Program-made: the position numbers and the translations under genes
Source of the DNA: Elysia marginata
Lineage: Eukaryota; Mollusca; Gastropoda; Plakobranchidae
Direction of reading: 5' to 3'
Length of the DNA stretch: 29,630 nucleotides
NCBI GenBank assembly: GCA_019649035.1
Contig: BMAT01007160.1
Location: 6,455-36,084, forward strand
The notes under the pieces: model-generated
Database searches by the model: none
Told to the model about the DNA's origin: nothing
Seen by the model: the letters and a program-made list of their open reading frames with translations, nothing else
Shown: piece after piece, positions 24,081 through 29,630 of the stretch
How positions within the stretch are numbered: the first letter of the stretch is position 1
Layout of the letters: the number at the start of each line of letters is the position of its first letter

Positions 24081-25303
24081 GTTCTAGCCCTGGACACTGG
24101 TGCAAAGTGACCCAATATAGAAGTTTAGGATATTAACATGGTAATCAATAGACATGTTGTAGGCGGATGTATCAGAATCTTTGTAGGCGGGGCAACTGTA
24201 TGAGCCGGTGATATAACCGCTTTCGATTTTGATGAAGATAATTTTTTTTTGGCATGAAAAAGTAGAACACAGCAAAACAACTCATTAATAAACTATCTTT
24301 TGGGAAAATCTCTTTATACTGGGGAAAAACATTAGATCAATGAATTACTTCAAATACACCACTCCATTCGTTAATCCGCCATTTCTACTTACGATATAGA
24401 ACTTTATTCCATCCAACTTTTTAAATACATTTGGAAAGGTATAAACACATTAAAAATTAAGGGCCTCAAAGCTTATTCCAATTGCAATACAATTGTTTCG
24501 TACTGTATTAAATTAGTCTTAAGACTCAAAGCTTTTTTTTGTGATATAGGCTTTCAAAGTTTAGTGGGTGTTCAGAAGTCAATTTTTTTCTTTTTAGATT
24601 TTGACACAACAACCATTTCTGAACAGATTTCACACCTTAGTCACATTGAAATGTCATGTTTAATGCGTTCAATTTGGTATGGTTGGAAAAGTCTTTACCC
24701 CTTCATAGTTGGTCTAAAATTGAAACGCAATTTCCTCCCCTTTTTTAAAATTTCACAAGTCCTAAGCCGACCAACTTCAACTGGCTACAATTTTTGACAG
24801 AATCTGGTTAAAGCTTTTCATCCGTTTGTTGTAGTTAAAATTAAAAACAAAAACCTTTTCTGCGATACCGATATCCTAATACATTCCAATATCGACTTAA
24901 GAATCTTTTAACTGGTTGCAAGACAATTGGTTTTACTAATGTAAATTTTTTTCCTTATCATTTAACCTACCAAGAACATAGGCATACAAATTTACACCCA
25001 ACCCTAAATTCAAATCTTTTAAGCAAAGCCAGACATGAAGTTTATTGTATTAAACTGGGTTACTGCTACTGTAGCAAGGTGCCTTGAATATAATTATTAT
25101 TGTAACACTTGATGAGGCTAATACTTAACAAAGTATCAAAGGGATCCCACTAAGTTCAGTATAACCATATTTGTGCACTATGTCTACTAATCTGAAGGTT
25201 GATCGCATTTGTGGGGTCTTGTTATAATGTGTGGTTAGAACTATTTTAAAATACTTCTGTCTCTTGTGATCTGATTTATTTGCTGTCATATAATTAATTG
25301 ATG

Positions 25304-25394
25304 AGATTTTCTAAATATATAAGTAGAGATTTTCTAAATATATAAGTAGAGATTTTCTAAATATATAAGTAGAGATTTTCTAAATATATAAGTA
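25304..25394. repeat. Perfect 23-bp tandem repeat, four copies
   Basis: Units start at 25304, 25327, 25350 and 25373; the last lacks one base. All copies are identical over the shared positions, with core TTTTCTAAATATATAAGTAG. There are no spacers, so this is a minisatellite and not a CRISPR array. Perfect identity in a neutral AT-rich region implies recent expansion or ongoing homogenisation. Confidence 0.97.
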
Positions 25395-26845
25395 ACTTGC
25401 AAATAAGCACACGTGATGGAAATATATTAAGAAGTGTTATAAACTTTAAGCAATAACCAGCTTTATCACGAGAAAGGAAACACAGAAGCAGAACAAATTA
25501 ATAAAGGAGATGCTTGATGAAAGATTCTTCCTTTAATATGAGTTTTCTTCTTATTCAATGAAATTGAACAAAACGTAAAACATTCAGTAAACAATGTAAT
25601 GGCATATTTGGTGTGATTAGTAATTTAACTGACCGCAGCCAAATATAAGGCTAATTAATGGCCAGTTAAAACTTTATACATAGCAACGCTTTGTAAAAAA
25701 TATAAAATCAGTTTTATGATAGCAAAAACTGTTAAAGTATAATAGTGTAGCTACAACATGTCAAAAATAATGTCAACACGAAATATTTACATGTATAGAA
25801 ATTCCAAAAACCCTAAATAAAAACAAGTAAGCCATGAGTAAAACTGATCAAATTAATTTTTTTACGAAATTTTATCTAGACGATATAGGCAATTTCGTGT
25901 AAAGGTTGCTAAAATGTAGTACTGCTTGAGTTGAAGATTTTTATCAGTGAAATTATGGTTGACTTGTACCCCGTAACCTTGCCTCATTTCACAGACACTT
26001 TTGCACCCTGTTTAGTTGATAATAGTTGAGAACACTGTTAACTGTTGGGAACCCATAGTACTCGTAATTTCAATTAGGAAAGGCATTCTGGGTGGATTGG
26101 TATTAAAAATTGTAACAACCAACGCTAGATGTGGGTCTTAGTTTTCAATTCGGACTCTGGAAAAGAAGTGTCAAGTAGGTTGTCTTCCAATATTTGTGTT
26201 TTACAACAAAAAAACATAAAAATCAATTGTAAAAAGTTGATATTGATTGAATAAAAAGCAATATTAAATGTCAAGACCACGATGATGTAGGTAAAGTTAA
26301 AAAACGCTTTTAATTTATAGATTTTGAGTTAGGTAAACACAAGAAAATTATCTTCAGTCAAAGCTTGACTTAAAAAAAAGATTAGCGTTAGGTTGTTTTT
26401 TAAAGAATGAAAGTTTAATCTTGTTGGCCTTTTGTAGAAAAATGCTAAAGAGTCATAGGGCTTATGTCAATTCAACAGTTGGAAAATATTAGAACATTTA
26501 CATCCAAATAGCCTGCCACTTTTAACAAACACATGCACCTTAATCGTTAACTAAAAAAATCAGTTTTAAAAAATGAAACAGGTCTCTCACAAACGTAATT
26601 TAATGTTTCACTATCAGTTTTTTTGCAGACACTTTTTTAATGAGTTCACAAGATGCTAAAAAACTAGGCTATAATAGTTCTCTTTGCCCAAAATGCAAAA
26701 TTTTAACAATACACCATTTCAAAAAAGACTTCATTGTAGTCTCAATTCACCGAAAGAAAAGTTTCAATTTGGTATGAAATGTGAGTGGGACTTGTATAAA
26801 TACGGTTTTAAACGTTGAAGATAGAACAATCATGTCAAATTGTAT
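25395..26845. other. AT-rich stretch; probable 3' flank of the minus-strand gene
   Basis: No gene is supported. Because the minus-strand gene's stop lies at 26848-26846, the part nearest 26845 should be its 3' UTR. No AATAAA occurs close by on the minus strand. ATTAAA at 26604-26599, about 245 bases past the stop, is the nearest hexamer seen. Confidence 0.5.
26599..26604 (-). promoter_or_regulatory. Possible polyadenylation hexamer ATTAAA
   Basis: The minus strand reads ATTAAA about 245 bases downstream of the TAA of the terminal exon. ATTAAA is the commonest variant of the animal poly(A) signal. Such hexamers are frequent by chance in AT-rich DNA. Confidence 0.25.
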
Positions 26846-27060
26846 TTATCCGCTTCGCACGAAATCTTGAAACCAGGAGATGCCCTGCACGTCCCAGCCT
26901 GCCTGACCCATGTGCTGTTTACTCTTCATGTTAAAACGGTGGACGGCCACACCAGTGATAGTAGAGATCTCTATGTACTGCTTCTCTGGTCGGTACAGAT
27001 TCATGGTGTAGATCTTGCCTTCCTTGGTCAGGTAGTAAGGTACGGTCCGTAATGATTGGC
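26846..27060 (-). CDS. Terminal coding exon of an unrecognised protein
   Basis: This 215-base exon stands out by its GC content and CpG use from the AT-rich flanks. An acceptor with a good pyrimidine tract (TCTTTCCTTCAAG) ends at 27061. The exon starts in phase 1 (first two bases GC complete a split codon) and encodes 70 further residues to TAA 26848-26846. The product begins QSLRTVPYYLTKEGKIYTMN, has LYRPEKQYIEIS and a beta-strand-like ITGVAVHRFNMK, and ends with GWDVQGISWFQDFVRSG. Alternating hydrophobic and polar residues suggest beta structure; there is no signal or membrane segment in this part. The upstream exon at 28402-28303 ends with a single T, so the junction makes TGC (Cys) in frame. 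I do not recognise the family. Antisense frames over it are shadows. Confidence 0.65.
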
Positions 27061-28302
27061 CTTGAAGGAAAGACGTAACACGAAGGTTTATTGCATAACG
27101 TGATTAGACATTTTGTCATTCCTCTAAACAAAGTAAAATTTTTGCTATAAATTGACATTCACATACTTGGCCAAACTACTTACTGCTAAAGATGTGATCT
27201 TTAGTTTTGGTAAAAAGACAATGCACTTACCTGTTTTGCTGGCTTTTAACATCTTTAAAAAGATGAGTGAAGAAAAAAACACAACTTTTTAAGGTTCTAA
27301 TAAATCGATTTATTTATATAATTATTTAGAGAAATTCATCTAAATTTAACGCTACTTTAAAAACACACAGCAAGTTAACCTTGAGTATGACTAATCAATA
27401 AATAATATAATGACCTATAATCTTTCTAGGCTTTGTTAAAGTATCTTCAACTCTGAGATAGATCTATTCATGAACACATTAAAACCCTTTTTTAGCATTA
27501 CGTCCAGCTATTGTGTCATTTGTACGTAAAGAGATAAATTGTTTAGTATTATATTTTTTCAATCTGGCCCGTCTGTATATGCACATATTTTCTATGTTGT
27601 TTTACTTTAGAATTTTCTTTGTAACTTTCCACCGACGTTATGATTCTATCTCTTTATAACAAAATCAACAGGTATTAACCCGAAAGAAATATTTATTAAC
27701 CGATGTTTTCAGAAATCTTAATTTATACCTAAGGCCAACTGTTTTTTTTATTTTTATCTGATTTTTTTTTAAATTGAAAATTGGTTCTCTTTTTTCATTG
27801 ATGTATAGGACGAAAGCAAATTGAAACTTATCAAAAAATCAATACAACAAAATTTTGTTTTAAAGGCAAAACGAAGCTCAAAATGCGTATATTTCCTGTA
27901 TTTTTAAAGGCTCCTTACAAGAGTAATCAACCCATGTTTATCAGTTTCAGAGTTTCATTATTTTCAATATTCTTTTTCTGGTGCAATTTGAGAATGAAAT
28001 GAGGAACTTTTGAGCTTTGTTATAGGAAACCTTTTGTTCCCATTCTAAAACCTCACAACCACCTTGTCTTAACGTAACAACATTTCCTCTTTTCGTCGTT
28101 GCCTTGGGTTAAAAAACAACTTTCAATTACTGTTCTTGCTTGCTCCGTGACAGAACAGACCAGTGCGGCTGAACTTGGTCAGCTGACATAATTTTATACC
28201 ACTTATTATAACAATTAAAAGGTATCATTTTATAAGCACACATTCTTAAACTAGGTTTCATATGAAAATTTCTTTTTCTTACGATCATGTTTATTTACTC
28301 AC
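27061..28302 (-). other. Phase-1 intron of the minus-strand gene
   Basis: It is 1,242 bases, AT-rich, and begins GTGAGT (28302-28297, equal to the strong donor consensus) and ends TTCAAG after a pyrimidine-rich stretch. A GC-richer patch at about 28135-28190 on the minus strand follows TTATGTCAG and reads LTKFSRTGLFCHGASKNSN before a stop. It might be a skipped or alternative exon but has no good donor. Confidence 0.55.
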
Positions 28303-28402
28303 ATCTGACATCTGGTCTGAGTGTGCCTGGAGTAAGCTTTCGCATGTTGTTTACTTCTATAAACATTTCGCTCTTTTGGCCTTTAAAGATGCCGCCAGTT
28401 TC
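28303..28402 (-). CDS. Internal coding exon of the same unrecognised protein
   Basis: A 100-base minus-strand exon is bounded by TTATTTCTACATAG (acceptor, AG at 28404-28403) and GTGAGTAAAT (donor). Read from its first base it encodes 33 residues, beginning ETGGIFKGQKSEMFIEVNNM and ending RKLTPGTLRPDVR, plus one extra base (T). The following exon starts with two bases in the compatible phase. The two exons together give 104 residues without a stop until the terminal TAA. The sequence across the junction reads RPDVRCQSLRTVPYYLTKEG. Two independent, well-formed splice sites plus phase agreement make this the best-supported gene in the window. A 90-codon plus-strand frame overlapping it (28262-28534) is judged a shadow. 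Confidence 0.6.
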
Positions 28403-28600
28403 CTATGTAGAAATAACAGCCAACATATAACATTATTTGTTTGTCTTCGTTTTAAGGAAAAGAAACGTTCTAATGCAATAATATTGTGCGGAATCACACA
28501 TTTTGCACACGACTATTACCATGATTTACTATGATGTGTTCTCAATGTTGTGCAATTTGGTTTGTGTACAATTTTATTAAATAACAGGCTAACTTTTTAC

Positions 28601-28648
28601 ATGTAAATTCGGGGAGAGGAGCCGAAACACGAAGATGTCATCCACCAT
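28601..28648 (-). CDS. Possible first coding exon, phase 0
   Basis: An ATG at 28648-28646 (context GTCATGG) opens 16 codons reading MVDDIFVFRLLSPNLH, with an in-frame TAA a short way upstream. The exon would end at 28601 before GTAAAA (28600-28595), a moderate donor, in phase 0. That matches the phase-0 acceptor at 28402 across a 198-base intron. The segment is CpG-containing and GC-richer than its flanks. With it the full protein would be 120 residues. The donor is not strong and the peptide is not recognised, so the true start could lie beyond the window or in another exon. Confidence 0.28.
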
Positions 28649-28911
28649 GACAGTTGTTATAAATGGTTATAATATCATAATTTTCTGAGAGCCACGCGGA
28701 ATAAAGGTTTTAGTTTTTCTGTTTTAAAATGTTATAATCAAGCCTTAGTATAGTCGTGCAAACTCATTTGTTGAAACCATTACGGTTAGCTGCCTTTAAG
28801 AATTAAACAGCTTTGCCTAGCATGTAAAAAATACAAACATCCTCATCAGACTTGCGTCGGAAATAAAAATTAAAAAAAAAACATACAGAAATACAGAGGA
28901 AATCATCTTTA
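28649..28911. other. Upstream flank of the minus-strand gene
   Basis: AT-rich, with a GC-richer CGCGTGGCTCTCAG patch on the minus strand near 28688-28701 that resembles an acceptor but is followed by a stop in the relevant frame. No clear promoter motif was recognised. The 3' end of the second LINE remnant abuts its right side. Confidence 0.4.
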
Positions 28912-29435
28912 TCAGGCGAAAGCCCGTCGATGGTCTTGATGCCGATCTTTAACTATTTGTGGAGACAAGGAACTGGCATAAGACGGATTTACATGCAGAT
29001 TTTTTTTCTGTGCAGTTCTTTGTGTTCTTGGATTTCGACTGAGTTATTACTCGGAGCAGTTGCAATGATTTCCGGGCCAAAGTAGTTTATTTTTCTTATC
29101 GAGTTGTTAGTTTTGTTTTGCGAGTTTTAAGCAATAGCGTCTTGTTCAATTGTCTTTGTTAAATGTAAGATAGTCTCCAAAATAATGTTATAGAAATCAT
29201 TTGTTAGTTTGTATACTTTTATCAATTTTCCATAAAGTCTTTTATACATTAAGCTTGGGAGGTCCCTGTGCTCGCAGCTGAGATTCGATATATCTGGTAC
29301 TAGTTTTGTTACCCGTCGTTGAACTTTTTCTAATAATATTGCGCCTGTTTGATTGATTAGAGATCACACACAATTCTTATACTCCAAAATGTGAGCACAA
29401 TAGACTTTTGAAAAGAGACATTAGCCAAAACCATT
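28912..29435 (-). mobile_element. Second 5'-truncated non-LTR retrotransposon remnant
   Basis: The minus strand holds a clear reverse-transcriptase C-terminal region (29411-29127) followed by a more decayed part. APSNNSVEIQEHKELHR lies near 29060-29010, in the position where these ORFs carry a short helix after the WN-P block. The end reads DRHQDHRRAFA plus TGA at 28947-28912, then AAAGATGAT, resembling the start of a simple-repeat tail. The left (5') end of the copy merges into the AGC/AGT microsatellite at 29436. The sequence differs from the plus-strand remnant at 230-1076, so it is another LINE lineage. The boundaries of the decayed half are inferred. Confidence 0.65.
29127..29411 (-). 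pseudogene. Reverse-transcriptase thumb/C-terminal fragment
   Basis: Read from 29411 on the minus strand, the frame gives AHILEYKNCV, a TGA stop at 29366-29364, then SLINQTGAILLEKVQRRVTK, LVPDISNLSCEHRDLPSLMY, KRLYGKLIKVYK and about 20 further residues to TAA 29129-29127. The LEKVQRR-TKLVP block, a shortened S-C-E segment, the LPSL-Y-R block and the G-LI-VYK block are in the same order as in animal LINE polymerases downstream of the catalytic centre. A few residues are missing between CEH and RDLPSL. An FKSLLCSH match immediately upstream is in another frame, so a frameshift lies near 29395. The stop, frameshift and deletion make it non-functional. Confidence 0.88.
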
Positions 29436-29630
29436 AGCAGCAGCAGTAGCAGCAGCAGAAGTAATAGTAGTGGTAGTATTATTAGTAGTAGTAGTTGTAG
29501 TAGTAGTAGTAGTAGTAGAAGTAGTAGTACTACTAGTAGTAGTGTTAATAATAGTAGTAATAGTAGAAGTAGTAGTGCTACTAGTAGCAGTGTTAATAAT
29601 AGTAGTAATAGTAGAAGTAGTAGTAGTAGT
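29436..29630. repeat. AGC/AGT microsatellite with a 48-bp higher-order unit
   Basis: AGC units (29436-29458) pass into AGT/TAG units with ATT and GAA variants. From 29518 a 48-base unit, starting GAAGTAGTAGT and containing GTGTTAATAATAGTAG, repeats at 29566 with two substitutions, and a third copy starts at 29614 and is cut by the window end. The tract abuts the truncated end of the second LINE remnant. Confidence 0.93.

Larger units (their letters stand above)
19573..25303. other. AT-rich stretch with no supported gene
   Basis: Open frames are short and without motifs. Contents listed separately are a TATC-rich tract (21709-21822), a G-quadruplex motif (22407-22440) and an AT run (24059-24080). 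A GC-richer patch at about 24100-24220 holds a 63-codon minus-strand frame with no recognisable domain and no clear acceptor. Confidence 0.5.

Noticed and set aside
24084-24275. 63-codon minus-strand frame with a GC-richer part (SGYITGSYSCPAYKDSDT)
   Set aside because: No recognised family and no acceptor or donor; it ends next to an AT microsatellite.
25304-25394. CRISPR-like direct repeats
   Set aside because: Units are directly adjacent with no spacers, and the genome context is animal; it is a minisatellite.
26840-27158. Two other frames over the terminal exon (26840-27052 plus, 26931-27158 minus)
   Set aside because: Shadows in a GC-richer exon; only the frame ending at 26846 is consistent with splice phase.
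28262-28534. 90-codon plus-strand frame
   Set aside because: It overlaps the well-supported minus-strand exon 28402-28303 in antisense and has no recognisable motif.

Overview
This window looks like non-coding DNA from an animal nuclear genome, most likely an invertebrate. It is strongly AT-rich and packed with trinucleotide microsatellites (AAT, ATG, ACT/AGT). It carries 5'-truncated, decayed non-LTR retrotransposon copies and short exons bounded by GT/AG introns. There are no bacterial-type operons, ribosome-binding sites or long intact ORFs. The retrotransposon remnants resemble lineages common in cnidarians and other marine invertebrates, but the phylum is inference and I would not name a species.

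Layout. Bases 1-1340 hold ACT and AAT microsatellites, then a + strand non-LTR retrotransposon fragment (about 230-1076: the C-terminal end of the reverse-transcriptase ORF, a 3' UTR, a GCGC-rich 3' end and an ATT tail), then an ATG microsatellite. Bases 1.3-9.1 kb are AT-rich, with an A/purine-rich tract, a second long AAT tract and several small inverted repeats. One weak candidate exon lies near 9.2-9.4 kb on the minus strand. Bases 9.4-19.1 kb show only hairpins, a CT-rich tract and a G13 run. Around 19.15-19.57 kb there is a CpG-dense island with two identical palindromes and an open frame; this may be a promoter or an exon. Bases 19.6-26.8 kb hold a G-quadruplex motif, TATC and AT tracts, and a perfect four-copy 23-bp tandem repeat.

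The best gene evidence is at 26.85-28.65 kb on the minus strand. Two exons (28402-28303 and 27060-26846) have consensus-like splice sites and matching phase-1 junctions, and together encode a 104-residue C-terminal segment ending at a TAA. A possible first exon (28648-28601, phase 0) would make a complete protein of 120 residues. I do not recognise the family.

The right edge holds a second decayed reverse-transcriptase fragment on the minus strand (about 29411-28912). It runs into an AGC/AGT microsatellite with a 48-bp higher-order period. Both window edges therefore carry a LINE fragment next to an ACT/AGT-type microsatellite, in opposite orientations. I found no rRNA, tRNA or CRISPR array.
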